A stretch of 64,000 bases of DNA from Durusdinium trenchii (GCA_963970005.1 CAXAMN010004191.1:89189-153188); one strand, 5' to 3'. Positions 1 to 11,400 are shown, counted from the first letter of the stretch. Translations and numbers: made by a program. The notes: generated by a model not told the origin, from the letters alone.

Positions 1-451
1 GCTCCAAGCGCAGCCGGTTTTGTGAAGACTCCTACACCACTCACCTCGCACTCAAAAAACTGTAATTGTATCTGGAAGATTCTGGAAGCAAATTGATACA
101 TTTTCTGGTTTTTACCCGCACGTATTCTTCCCCATAATCACTTTGTGGCTGGCTTTTGTGATTTGTGACCTTCTTCTACTTCCTTTGTTTTTAGCATAAA
201 ACTATTCGAAGGATCGTGTGTTGATTCCGCTTTTGTTCGGCTAGGGGCTAGTGGCTAGTGGGTAGGCCGTGAGGGGAAAAAGGATGGAAGGTTACGAAGT
301 AACTGAGTTGCGCATAGTTGCGCCGCCGTGCTTGCCGGGGTGACGCCTTCCAAGTTCTTGCTGGCTCAGAGCAAACGGACCCCCAGGACCACAAATTCCA
401 CAGTAGTTGGCAACGACTCTTTTAGACTCTGTTAGACTTATAATGACTTAC

Positions 452-805
452 AGTAACAAGAAGCTATTAGTAACAGGTGCCACGCTAGTAGTAACAAGTG
501 CCTTGCTAGTAGTAACAAGAAGCTACTAGAAACAATATAAGTTAGGTTTGTAGAGCCATTGTGATTTGTGGCGAAGCGCAGGCTGTGGAAAGTCGTCCTT
601 CCTCTCAACATTCCTTCGGCTGGTCGAACTCGAGGACCGTGGGGTTCTGCGGGGTTGCTCCTAGTAGTGATGCCATGAGCCCCTAGTAGCTTCTTGTTAC
701 TACTAGTAAGGCACTTGTTACTAGTAGCGATGCACTTGTTCCTAATAGCTTCTTGCTCCCAGTAGTAAGGCCAGGAGCCCCGTTCGTAGCGTCGTTGCTC
801 CTAGC
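452..805. repeat. CTANTAG modular repeat clusters
   Basis: Two clusters, 452-535 (forward) and 654-805 (reverse), flank the Walker A exon. Throughout this list, a unit is the heptamer CTA[C/T/G]TAG plus one of these words: GGGCTCCTGGC with CTTA or ATCG; GAGCAAGGACG; GAACAAAGGGCATCG; GAACAAGAAG; TAACAAGTGC with CTTA, ATCG or CACG; or GTTGGAGGCCATCG. Forward means these words read on the + strand. Confidence 0.85.
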
Positions 806-3800
806 GCAGACTTGAGCCAAAGACCCAAAGAACAGAAGCATCCTGCCTCGTTTCGTTCGGGAACAGCGCTCGTGTTGCGTTGGAAATTGCCTGTGACCAT
901 CTCTCTGAAAGTATGGAATTCAGGGGAAAGGTCATGTGAATTTGCTGTTTGATATCGTGGTGTTTGTTTCAAGCGATGCTTTGTGAATTGATGCGTCATG
1001 TGTCATGCCATGAAGTTGATGTCTTCGTGATGTGGCGAAATGTTTGTGACGTTGCAGTGGAAGCGTGCAGTAGTCTGTGTAGTATTGGAACCATTGCTTC
1101 CAGGTTGGAGGCCATTGCATCAAAAGGCTTACGTGTTCAATTTGTGTCACTAAGCCCCTGCTCCGCGAACTGCCCGCCTAAGCAATCAAACTGCTCCACC
1201 CTTCCAACAACCACATTGAAAAAGGCGCAAAGAAAGGACGACTTTGCAGTTGGATGCATTTTTTTGTGCAATCAGTGGAAACAGCGCAGCGCTTTCTCTG
1301 AGTTCTGCTTGTGTTCAGGAGGGTCGCATTACAGTGGATGGTGTGGACATCAGCAAAATCGGTTTGCACGATCTTCGAGAGAAGGCACTTTGATGCGCTT
1401 TGTACGTTTTCATGGTCAAATGGCCCCACTCTGCTCAGCTGTTTGACCATCGAAACCTCAGGTGGCGATGATTCCTCAGGCACATGTTGTGGGGTTGAAC
1501 GGGTCAACATTTTTGCCTTTGCCACTCCAGACTAGAGGCAATAGAAATCCGGGAGAACAGACCGCACAAACAATTGAACCATGCCATTGTTTCCTTGAGA
1601 GCTTCTATGGCCAGGACCCTGCGATTCTCACTGGCAGCGTGGTTGCCTGAGGTTCCACAGGTGTTTGATGTTTCTGGGAGCTATGTTGAACAACTCAAAG
1701 GATTCATCACTTGAAATAAGAAGTAACAAGAAACTACTAGGAGAAAAGGGCGTCGCCACTAGGAACAAGAAGCAACTAGTAACTGTTCAGTTTAGTTTTT
1801 GAGTTGGCCACCTTGGTAACTCGCTCCTTGAAGGGGGTATTCGCAATTTCGCGAGGTCCATTGGTCCATGTGCCCTTGTCAATTGATAGCTTTTTAACTT
1901 TTTGATATGGTTCATGGGTGCGCCCTTGTTACTAGTAGTAAGGCCAGGAGCTACTAGCGTCCTTGCTCCTAGTAGCGATGCCACGAGCCCCTAGTAGCTT
2001 CTTGCTACTAGTAGCTTTTTGATATGGTTCATAGGTCTACAGTAGACCGTCTACTTGCTAGGTTGGAGGCCATCGATATGTCTACTTCTCCAGTGGTTTC
2101 AACTGGGTTCCGATCAGCCGGGTCTAATCTCGGTTCGATGTTCAACTGGGTCAGCTGGGCCAACCGGGCTCGTATTTGCTGGTCTCCTAGCAGCTTCTTG
2201 CTAGTAGTAAGGCCAGGAGCTACTAGCGTCCTTGCTCCTAGTAACGATGCCACGAGCCCCTAGTAGCTTCTTGCTACTAGTAGCTTTTTGATATGGTTCA
2301 TAGGCTTTCTCCTAGTAGCGAGGCCAGGAGCCCCTAGTAGCGTCCTTGCTACTGTTGGAGCTAGTTTTCTGTCGCAGTTGCGCTTGGAGATGGATTCAAG
2401 GTTAGGTTCAACCTGGACCCATTCGGAGACAAAACGGATCAGGAGCGTTTGCAGAACCATCGCTATTGAACAACATGTTTCATGGAATGAGCATGACAAT
2501 TGACAAATACATAGATGTTTTCTCTCTATGAGGTTGGAGGTCGTTGCTCTTAGGTTGACTATTTTCCATTGTCTTTTTGCACAAAAATGAAGACTACGAG
2601 ACTGTGAAAGATGGAATCCAGGAGCTTTGGGAGGCATTGGATGCAGAATGTGCATGGCATGGGATGCATGATGTGCACAAATGTTGGTCTCGTCATGTGT
2701 GTGTGAGAGTGAAAATGACAGGTAATAGAAAAGTCTCAACTGAAGCCAAGACCTCAAAGTATCTTGCGAGACTGAGTTGCTAGCCAAGCTATATAGATTC
2801 TTTCGCTTTCTGCAAACTCATTTTCCAGATGTGTTTCTTTTGCAAAGGCCTCGCATCGACAGTGCAGGTGGACTGGATAGCAAGGTGAGAGTTTCAGCAT
2901 GGTTCGATTACTTGGCGACGATTTCTTACCTGATAAACATGACATGGATGATGCAAGCACCAGGGGCTCCTGGCATCGCTACTAGGAACAAGAAGCTGTT
3001 AGAAACATGACATGGATTTTGGGAGCCCCTAGTAGCGTCCTTGCTCCTATATTATTCTGCAAGCACTCTCGTGAGTTTTTGCGATGTTACATTCAAGCAA
3101 CGATACGTCTCTTACAGTTGCAACTTTGCAATCGCTTCAGGTTGAGGAAGGTGGCGGCAATTATTCAGTTGGAGAATTGCAGCTCCTTTGCCTCGCTCGT
3201 GCTTTGCTGCGGCGTCAGGACGGTGAGACCGTGTTCAGTAAGAAAAGCGAGGAACAAAAGTAGACACAAGAATGCTAGTTCGCACCTTAGCTGTTTCACA
3301 TCATTTTTTTTGCAAGAACGCTAGTTGAAAGTGCCACCTACGAAAAGCCATGCTGCGGCATGAGTTTGCATGATCCCTGCCACGACTCCATTTGCAGCGC
3401 ATGCACTGTTTCACGCGTTATACAGAGTTGAGGGTACCCCCGCAGTTGTTGTCTCATCAAATTCGAGTGAAAAACCCTGCACTATTGCCATTGACATCCT
3501 GATCATGCGGAAATGAATATTTTTCCATGTTTTTCCTCATCCGTTGCTTGAAACATGGCCGCTTCTGTGGCGCTGTCATCGACAAACAAGACCAGGGAGT
3601 TGCCTCAAGGAACCAAGCTGGGACAATCTAGGAACGGAACCAAACTTCATGAAGTAGGCGCCTACTAGCGATGGCCTCCAACCTAATGGCGATGGCGCCT
3701 ACTTGATGAAGTAGGGGGTCGGCAAAAAGAGTGGGACCACTTCTTTGACGACTTCGTTTAATAGCAGCAAAGGGCATTACTACTAGGGGCTCCTGGCCTT

Positions 3801-6148
3801 TCTACTAGGAACACAGGCGCTACTAGGAGCAAAGGGCATCGCTACGAACGGAGCAAGGACGCTCACTTCAGCCCTTCGGCTTTGTCGACTTCCGCTCCGG
3901 ACTAGCTTGGAGCTGCATGCGTTTTTCCCGCATCGTTTCCAGGAGTCTGGTGGTTTGTTGCTGCTTGACGAGGACGACTGAGCTGATACTTGTTGTAAAA
4001 GCAAACAAAACAAAAGCAAGAAAGAATACAAAGCTTCTTGATTTAAAAACACGTCTCTTTTGCTACTTTCTTTTTTAGACCTTTTAGACCCTTGAACAAT
4101 GCTGTCAAGTTGAGAAGTGAGTTCTAGATTTGCGGGAGAGGCGACAAGTGCTTTGGATGCAGAGACCGACCAAACAATTCAGAAGGCCCTGCCGAATTGG
4201 TCATTTGAGTCATGTATGTTTCACCATGTTTCAACATTCCATACAAAGTGCATCGCTACTAGTAACAAGTGCCTTACTAGTAGTAGCAAGTGCCTTACTA
4301 ATACTAACAAGAAAGCAATTAGAAACAAGAAGCTAGTAGTAACAAGTGCATCGCTTCTAGTAACAAGTGCCTTACTACTAGTAACAAGAAAGCAATTAGA
4401 AACTGTTTCAACAGTCCATAATTGCACGATTGAAATGCGTGAGGTGATCCGGTCTGACTTCAAGTGCACGATCATTACGATTGCCCACCGAATCCAGACA
4501 TTGTAGCCCTGGCTTTATTCAATTTGATTCAACTTAATTTTCAACCCAATAGCCAATAGCAATAACCTAAGCAATCTCCAACTAATAGCAATGGCCTCTA
4601 CCCTAGTAGCAATGGCCTCCAACCTTATAGCAATGGCCTCCAAACCCAGAGTGCCCAAACCCTTTAGAAGCGACTTGCCAGGATGGACTATGACAAGGTT
4701 GCAGTGTTCGAGGGTGGCAAAGTCGTAGAGTTCGATCCGCCCCAGGTGCGCAGAAGGTTCTCGCGAAAGGCTGTTCGGTGAAAGGTCGTTTCAGCTTGTT
4801 CCTAGTAGCGATGCCCTTTGCTCCTAGTAGCTTCTTGTTCCTAGTAGTAAGGCCAGGAGCCCCTAGTAGCGTCCTTGTTACTACTAGTAAGGCACCTGTT
4901 ACTACTAGCGTGGCACTTGTTTCTAATAGCTTCTTGTTTCTAATAGCTTCTTGTTACTACTAGTAAGGCACTTGTTACTAGTAGCGATGCACTTGTTCCT
5001 AGTAGCGTCCTTGCTCCTAGTGGCGTTTGCCTTGCAAAAATGTTTTCAGGGCAGAGGGTTAAGCAATGATACTAAATGAACAGGGCGCGGTGGGGTTGCG
5101 AGTTGCACCTTCTTTTCATCCATCCTCTTCCTGATTGTCATTTTCATCGGGAGGGCAATTTTTCTGGGTATTTCTTTCTGTGCTTAAAACTTGTTGATTG
5201 ATTCCTTCCTGTCTTTCCACTTCTTGCTTCTCGTTTTCTGCTTCTTCGCTTCTTTGCTTTCCTGCGTTTCTGCTTCTTTGCATTTCGGTTTCCTTTCAGT
5301 GTTTTTTGCTGTTCTGCTTTTCTGCTTGTTTGCTGTTTGTTTGCTTTTCTGCTTCTCTGCTTTTCTGGTTCCTTCCAGCTGTCCGCCTCTCTCCTTTTCT
5401 ACTTGCTCTTTTTAGCTTTTCTGCTGGTTTGTTGTTCTCTTTCTGTGCTTTTCTCCTTTTCAGGTGTTTTGCATGTCTTTTTCTCTAAGCTTTTGCGCCT
5501 TTCTGCTTCTCGGCTTTGCTTGCTTTTCTGGGTGTTGTCTTCTTTGCTTTTCTGCTTGTTTGGTGTTCATTCTGCCTCTTTGCTGTTTCTGCTTTTTGTT
5601 TCTTTTGTTGTGTATTGATTTTTCTGAGCAAGAAGCTGAAGAAAGCAAAGGAGGATGCCAGGAAGCAAGGATTCAAGACAAAAAACCAAGCAGAGCGCAA
5701 GGGCCAGAAAGCAGCACCACGGCAGCAAGCCACACAAACAAATGGGAGCAGTTCCAAACGACTGCGGATCATAGTCAGCAGCTTCACCTGTACACCACTG
5801 GCGGATGCGGCAAACGCATGGCCAACACATTCCAAAACACTTGAAGCAATAACACTTTCGCTACTAGGGGCTCCTGGCCTTACTACTAGTAGCAAGGACG
5901 CTACTAGGGGCTCCTGGCATCGCTACTAGGGGCAAGAAGCTACTAGTAGCTCCTGGCAATACTAGTTTTCTTTTTTTTCAATTAATCATGTAAAGAGATC
6001 GGGTAGCAGAGTTTCTCATTCCATGTGCGCTGAGTGCGCTTGCGGTACTCACTACGAACGCTAACATTCACGTGTGCACAGCTTTCAGGAGCTGATGAAG
6101 AAGCAGTCCAAGTTTCAAGCTCTTGCCAAAGACGGTGGTGCAATGTAA
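582..6148 (+). CDS. ABCC/MRP-type ABC transporter, C-terminal nucleotide-binding domain, 13 small exons
   Basis: This is the last ATP-binding domain of an ABCC (multidrug-resistance-protein type) exporter, which hydrolyses ATP at a membrane to drive transport. Exons I can place: 582-634 (Walker A, CGKSS), 1319-1384 (GRITVDGVDISKIG), 1462-1479 (VAMIPQ, Q-loop), 1615-1638, 2401-2442 (RFNLDPFGDKTD), 2622-2649 (ELWEALDAE), 2829-2884 (GGLDSK), 3141-3218 (NYSVGELQLLCLARALLRR, ABC signature), 3943-3972 (LLLLDE, Walker B), 4142-4186 (ATSALDAETD, D-loop), 4444-4501 (IITIAHRIQ, H-loop), 4682-4745 (KVAVFEGGKVVEFDPP) and 6089-6148 (C-terminus, ATGTAA). Every junction keeps frame and the pieces follow family order without a gap. 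Donors are GA (4), GC (3) and GT (5). The membrane domains and residues before Walker A must lie left of the window. The introns hold the modular repeats. The signature is SVGEL rather than LSGGQ, a common ABCC-type variation. The family call is secure; single exon edges may shift by a few bases. Confidence 0.85.
1722..2360. repeat. Modular repeats with a 104-bp direct duplication
   Basis: Clusters lie at 1722-1784 (forward), 1918-2035 and 2186-2360 (reverse), all in the intron after exon 1615-1638. The 104-bp stretch 1932-2035 recurs at 2201-2304 with one mismatch that I can see. A shorter piece ending GATATGGTTCAT also occurs near 1896-1917. This is a local duplication of an already composite array. 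Confidence 0.85.
2968..3050. repeat. CTANTAG modular repeats
   Basis: A short mixed-orientation cluster in the intron between the exons at 2829-2884 and 3141-3218. Forward and reverse words meet near 3005. Confidence 0.75.
3653..3870. repeat. 14-bp palindrome, GGAGGCCATCG words and modular cluster
   Basis: AGTAGGCGCCTACT at 3653-3666 is a perfect palindrome. Reverse GGAGGCCATCG-type words follow at 3667-3695, then GGCGCCTACTT again at 3694-3704, and forward words at 3775-3870. All of it is in the intron before the LLLLDE exon. Confidence 0.75.
4250..4665. repeat. CTANTAG modular repeats in two ABC-gene introns
   Basis: Forward TAACAAGTGC and GAACAAGAAG words fill 4250-4402. Three reverse GGAGGCCATTG-type units fill 4564-4650. 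They lie in adjacent introns, separated by the H-loop exon at 4444-4501. Confidence 0.85.
4797..5025 (-). repeat. Long CTANTAG modular array
   Basis: About a dozen reverse units run without a break and use nearly every word of the lexicon. The array is in the last intron of the ABC gene. Confidence 0.85.
5190..5625 (+). repeat. Pyrimidine-rich TTTTCTGCTT-type tract
   Basis: About 430 bases of degenerate TTTTCTGCTT and TTTGCTT motifs inside the last intron of the ABC gene. Open frames across it encode only Phe/Leu/Cys/Ser-rich low complexity and are not genes. A purine-richer stretch follows to about 5850. Confidence 0.7.
5858..5965 (+). repeat. CTANTAG modular repeats, last before the retroelement block
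   Basis: Forward GGGCTCCTGGC, GAGCAAGGACG and GAACAAGAAG-like units. None is seen again until about 25290. Confidence 0.8.
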
Positions 6149-6610
6149 CACTGAGCCACGAGCTTGAACTTTCCGAGTTTGATCCACTTTCGTTACCTTT
6201 TCGCTGAGCGTTGCTTGGCCATTTGTAAACATGTTTGATCGGACTGTGAATTGCAGTTCGTATCTAATGTTTTGACCCGACTTCCTTTCCAGACTGAATT
6301 ATCGTAAAGAATGCAGAGCACATTGTGGGGGCCGAATGGACCTAACTCACAAGTGCTTGGATTCAATTGATTGGAACAGAAAAGATATATAGTCAAAACG
6401 CTCTTTGTGAAAGACTAGGTAGTCCAAACCAAGTCTAATTTTAAGTGCGCTCGAGGTTATCGGGGAAAAAACACGGAAGTGAAAGCATGAACCTTCTTTT
6501 GCTGCGTTGCCTTCGGTCTGACTCGAGCGGCGGTATGGCCTGGTTTGTGGGCCACAAACTCACACCAAAAGCTTCACGGTGAGCGTATGCTCTGCACTTC
6601 AAACATAGAA
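6149..6610. other. Spacer, nothing recognised
   Basis: This lies between the ABC stop codon and the minus-strand coiled-coil ORF. I see no exon signature, repeat word or LTR here. Confidence 0.5.
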
Positions 6611-7105
6611 TTAGGTTCCACCACTGGAACCTAGCGGTCGTCGATGAGCCGGGATCACCCGATTCACACACAGCCCACAGTACTCGTAGTCACAGACTTC
6701 TGTTGACTGTGATAATGATGAACATTGGTGGTCCAGGTGAAATTTCCGCCCCTGTCTTGTCACACACACTGGGAGTGGTATTCCTCCGATGTGGTCGGTC
6801 AAGTATGCCGTTTGTTGTGTCACTTCTGCTAGGTCTTGCTCCAGCTGTCGAAACAATCGCTGTTGCTCGTCTAGCCTTTCGTCTGTCTGGTTTTGCCGTA
6901 TGTCTTTTGCTCTGATTTCTTCTTCAAGTTCTTTGCATCTTTCTTCAAATCTTTTATTATCTTTTCGCACTCTCTCCATGGCTTCATTTCTTCGTTTGAT
7001 GAAGTCTTTGTATTGTGAGATTCTTGCTTCAAATCTGTTTGTCGTTTCTCCTCTTCTTTGTGGTTGTGCTTGCTTTTGCTGTTGTTTATCTGGTTCTGTT
7101 TGCAT
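6611..7105 (-). CDS. Coiled-coil protein with Cys/His motif, like the copia element tail
   Basis: A 164-residue ORF. Residues 1-20 are Gln-rich. Residues about 25-105 are highly charged heptad-like sequence, a likely coiled coil. The C-terminal 60 residues carry a Cys/His pattern: RQGRKFHLDHQCSSL, then YCGLCVNRVIP. Copia element 2 ends with the same arrangement (RHGARWHTTLNCSSL, then FCRLCSLRVIP). It may therefore be the 3' end of a third, mostly lost element, or a free-standing copy of the module. No membrane segment or LTR is seen next to it. The region upstream on the minus strand turns AT-rich at once. Its function is unknown; the motif could bind zinc (inference). Confidence 0.55.
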   Translation of the reverse strand: MQTEPDKQQQKQAQPQRRGETTNRFEARISQYKDFIKRRNEAMERVRKDNKRFEERCKELEEEIRAKDIRQNQTDERLDEQQRLFRQLEQDLAEVTQQTAYLTDHIGGIPLPVCVTRQGRKFHLDHQCSSLSQSTEVCDYEYCGLCVNRVIPAHRRPLGSSGGT

Positions 7106-7395
7106 TTGTGTTTCTGTTAATATGGTTATATTATTCTGGACGTTGTCGCTAACACGCGTTTAACCAACATCATCGTAAACGATAACAATATAAATCCTAA
7201 ATTGCTTTTACCATCATCGATTTATATTATTATATAATATATATAATATAATATACATGCGATATATATAATAAATAAACAATATATTTTATTAATATAT
7301 GAATATATTAATAAATAATTAATTTAATTTTATATTTATTTAGAATTGAATTTTATTTATTTTTGATTTAATCTTAATTTAATATTAATTATATT
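7106..7395. other. AT-rich spacer
   Basis: Almost pure A/T with TATATA runs, and no coding signal. Its last five bases (7391-7395, ATATT) are the target duplication of copia element 1. It matches the AT-rich DNA beyond 15660, so one AT-rich tract was split by the insertion. Confidence 0.7.
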
Positions 7396-7639
7396 TGTCA
7401 CTCGGACACTGGTTGCGGAAAGCAAAGGACCGAGTGGAGGCTCGAAATTCACGAAGTTTTCGAACTCGTATTGTCGGACGGCACGCGAAGTCGCGCTCTT
7501 TTCGCTAAGCTATCGGCGTTAGGATCGATCGCCCACCGTTAGTGGTGGAAGGGGATATTTGGGCCATGTCGGCCACATTATGAAACATATGAACCACACA
7601 TACTGACAAGTGGCTTGAAATGCCGTTAGTAATTTTACA
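7396..7639 (-). repeat. 3' LTR of copia element 1
   Basis: 244 bp. Pairs with 15417-15660. On the + strand it mostly has T where the 5' LTR has C. Confidence 0.9.
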
Positions 7640-7754
7640 CCGGTAAAAGGTGCTTGAAACAAAAAAAATTCATTAGTTGTATTCTTAGTCGATTATCTAC
7701 TCCTCGTTAGTCGATTATCTACTCCTCGTATGATAGGTTGCTATAGTCGCGCCT

Positions 7755-8471
7755 CTAGGATATCATGTCTTCCTGGAGGGTGGTGCCGCTTAAGCCATTG
7801 ACTCGGTGAGGAGTCTGAGGAGTAGGGTTGTAAAAAGCGCAACAAGGACGTCGATTAACTCTGAGAGCCTGCTTTAGGCCGTGGTAATTAGCTCGGACGT
7901 GGAAGGTGTGATCGAAGGGCGTCACATGGGTGCCCGTGGTAAGAGGGCAATTTTTATCAAAATGGTCTAGGAGTTCCCGGTAGCAGCGCGATAGCAAAGC
8001 CTGACATTGTCGAAAGGAATGGTCGATTTCTTCGGCTTCTTGCTGTTCTAGGCGTCATTGTTCTATCATCTCGTTGTGATGCCGGCGGGTTTCCGCATTG
8101 GCCTCAGCAGCCTTCACCAAATCGTTTTCCAGCTGGGAGATGCGGCGGTCGAAGAACAGGCATTGGTCATCCAACGCACTGTCGAAGTGTCGTTCATTTC
8201 GAGCTTGGGTCACCCTCAACTTGACCTTTAGGTCGTTTACCTGTCGGCGGTGTTCATGAAATCTGCCCAGCTTGTAGGTCAGGTAGCTCACAACGAGGGT
8301 GGTGAAGAGGATGAAGAGGAACAAATAGGTCAAAATGGACCATTCCTTAGCAGGCTCATCGCCAGCCAAACAAAGACCGTCTGGCTTCAACTGCGTGAAG
8401 TCATCTGTGGACTCTGCCGTAACAGCCTTGATTTGTGTGAAGTAGATCATCATTGCCATTGGGGTTCTCAA
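7755..8471 (-). pseudogene. Membrane/coiled-coil tail module of element 1, interrupted
   Basis: This is read in the same frame as the upstream polyprotein, after that ORF's TGA at 8487-8489. The first part (8055-8471) has a hydrophobic segment (YLFLFILFTTLVVSYLTYKL) followed by a charged coiled coil. A TGA at 8055-8057 interrupts it, and the same frame then runs on to 7755. The downstream part keeps NCP, His and CC positions that roughly match the Cys/His tail of element 2, but several are degraded. In element 2 the whole module is fused to RNase H without a stop. The stops may be decay (CGA to TGA fits) or recoding. Confidence 0.55.
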
Positions 8472-8486
8472 GGACTTGGAACTCGG

Positions 8487-11400
8487 TCATGATGTAGGTC
8501 CAGTGTCGGCGGCTTCATCCTGCAAGGCATTCTCATCCTCAAGGCTCGACTCTTCCTGCACACTTTCAAGGTGTTCGGTGGAGTTGAGGTGGTGTTGTTG
8601 TGGTTTGTGTTGTTTCGTGTTGGTTTTCTTCTTCACTTTTGCGTCGGCGAACTCTTGCCGACTTTCTTCACGTTCTTGTTTGCTCTTTTTCTTGGCCGAT
8701 GTGTACTGAGGATCCCAGGCCAGCTTGATGCGGTGTCGCCTCAAGCGATCAGCCAGCAGGCTTCTTGTAGAGCTCTTTGTCAAACCATCAGCGAATTGTC
8801 TTTCGCTGCTGACCCATTTCAGACAACCTTCAAGGTCAGTTGTCTGTTGCTTAGCCACCTTGATCTCGAGGTAGGTGCGCTTGTCCACTGAAGAACTTGC
8901 GGAAGTGGTGGTCTCTTTATGCCATGCATCGTAGAGAGCTTTTGCGTCGGTGACCAAAGTTGGTCGTAGAGCTGAACCTTCTTGTAGTCGTTCACGAAGC
9001 TTGGGCCTTGGGTCAAAAATGATTGACCAGAACCTGCAGATGTATTCAGCACTGTCACTGGCGCCACCAGCTGCTTGAGCCTCTGCACTCAAACTGGAAC
9101 GTGCGACTCGGGGCAGTTTGTAGCTGCGCCAATCAACCACATGGTATGGGGTCTCCTTTTCAAAGACCTCTTCAGGGACCAGAATCGCCAGGTGTCCTCC
9201 TTGAGAGGTGTAGTCCTCCCGGGCTGCATGAAAGGCATCAAACATCACCACCAGGCGGATCTTAGAGAGGTCGGAGTGGTTGCTGACAGATTCAAATGGT
9301 TCATACTTCAGGGTCACATCTGCTTGTTCCTTGGCGAACTTGAGAAGGGCATTTGCTTCCATGATTGCACGAAGCTTGCCAGTGCGCTGTTGTCCACTAA
9401 TCAAACTGCAGCTAGCCTGTAGATGAGGTTGTGACTGGACTGAGGGCCATTGCAAACTTCCGAGGAGGGCTCGTAGCTGTCCTCGATCATGTTCATTCAT
9501 CGGATCTTCAGGGCCACGTCCTCGATGAACAGTCACAGGTTTCACTTTGTGCAAGAAGTGGCTTTGTGACAGGTTCCAGGTGAAGTCTTTTCGGTTGTGG
9601 ATCACACCGCAATACTCCATGGGTTCATGATCTTCTTGCCAACTTCTAAACTCAAAAACTTCTTTCAGGCGTCGTTCAGCTGCGATGTAGGTGGCACAGC
9701 CGCGGTCACCAGCTCCAAGCATGTCGTCCACGTGAAGTGCTATCAGGCCACAAGGAACAGAGGAGCCATCTTCATGATGATGATGAAGTACAAAAAGGCA
9801 TGGATCAAGGTCATGTGGTGTCCACCCTTCCTGTGTCAGTCTTCTCGTGGCTTCTTGCCACCAACGACGAGGGGCGTCCAACTGTCCGTAGACGGGCTTG
9901 ATCAAATCCATGCGGGTTTCAGGACCGCAACCAAGGATGTGGAGGCAATCATTTGGAAGTCGGAGCCACAGCTGCCTCTGTTGAGGTAGTCCTTGAAGAA
10001 ATGCTGTGGCCACGTCGGCGGACCATCCACTCCATCTCAACATGGCAGAGATGGAGAGTAGCAGGTTGCGAGCCAATCTGGATGCCGTAGGCGATTGGGT
10101 GTCCAAATTGCCAGCTAAGGCATCGGCATCATTGTAACCACGAACAACCAATCGGGCCTTAGCCCTGGGAGTGCCATCAGGATTCTTCGCCCATTTCAGC
10201 AGCATTCGGCTTGACAGGGTTCGATCTGCAACAGCCTTGTCTGAGGTAGTGAATTCCCAGACACCACATTCGAAGAAGCTGCGAAGCTCTTTGCACTTGG
10301 CCTCAAAGAACAGCTGTTGTTCTGCTTGTGTGAGGTTCTTTTCTTTGATTTCCGACTTGCTTTTCTCTTTCTTGATGTGTCGGAGCTGCTGGTTCTTCAT
10401 GTGCTGAGCGGCCTTTCGGATGGGCTTCACGGATGTGGGAGAGCTAGAGGACAAGGTTGCAGTCATTCCAAGTTCCATGCGAGTCACGGCATTGATCTGA
10501 AAGATCGTGCATCCAACCCACTTTGGAGGTAGACCTTTGGCGGCTTCTTTGGAGTGTCTCTTGAACACGTTCTCCGTCTTGAAGTGGTCGGTGGTCGCCG
10601 AAGGTTCTTGTCCTGGCTCACGAAAGATGGTGACTCTGACATCATCAAGTTTCTCCAAGGGCACTGGAAGATCTGCCTGATCGCCTGGAAGAAATTTCTT
10701 TGACCGTGGTCGTACGTGATGGCGAATAAGGCATCCACCCTTGACTTCCCAGAAGTCAGCTAACTTTTGTTTGAGCTCCAGGGAGTTGTTGTTCTTGTTA
10801 AAGGTCCAGCCATGAGGAAGGTTGGCCGTGTCAATGTCCTGGACTTCAAACACCATTTCACCAGTTTCGTGAGGAGGCCTTGCGTAAGGGCTTGGTTGCT
10901 CATGATGCCGTGGTCGTCTTGGACCAAAGGACAGGGTTTCCTGCTTGTCAAGTCGAAATCGTTGCTGTTCGAAGGTCTCAGGGGCAACTGGAGTCCTGTA
11001 GGCCTCTGACGTCACCGGGTCAAGGTTCATCGGAGTTGCAGGAACACTTGGAGGCTCAGGCTCAATCGAAGGTTCCGGCTGATCGGACGTCTCATCCAGG
11101 TGTTCAGGAACAGCCGGTAAAAGGTGTTCTGGTACTGCTGGATGTTCTGGAGGTTCAGGAGCCGTGGAGGCAGCAGGAGCAGCGGCTGGGAACGATGGAT
11201 TTCCCGAAGTGTCAACTTCATCAGTAGGTTCCGCTGGCTCTGAGGGAGTGTAGTCCTCCAGGGAGTCATCGATTGCTGCGTCGAGTCGGCGACGTTTCTG
11301 ATCTGGGCCTTCATCCGGAGACATCTCTTCTTCATGTTCTTCAACATCTAGCAAGTCTTGCTTGTTGGCCCTGCTCAGATCGAGAAATCTGGTCACGCCT

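Noticed and set aside
4778-4963. Short ORFs rich in LLVVRPGAPSSVL or SNKKLLGAPG
   Set aside because: They are six-frame readings of the CTANTAG words, repeated at dozens of loci. They are not genes.
5191-5929. Overlapping Phe/Leu/Cys-rich ORFs
   Set aside because: Low-complexity pyrimidine tract, open in several frames at once, inside an ABC-gene intron.
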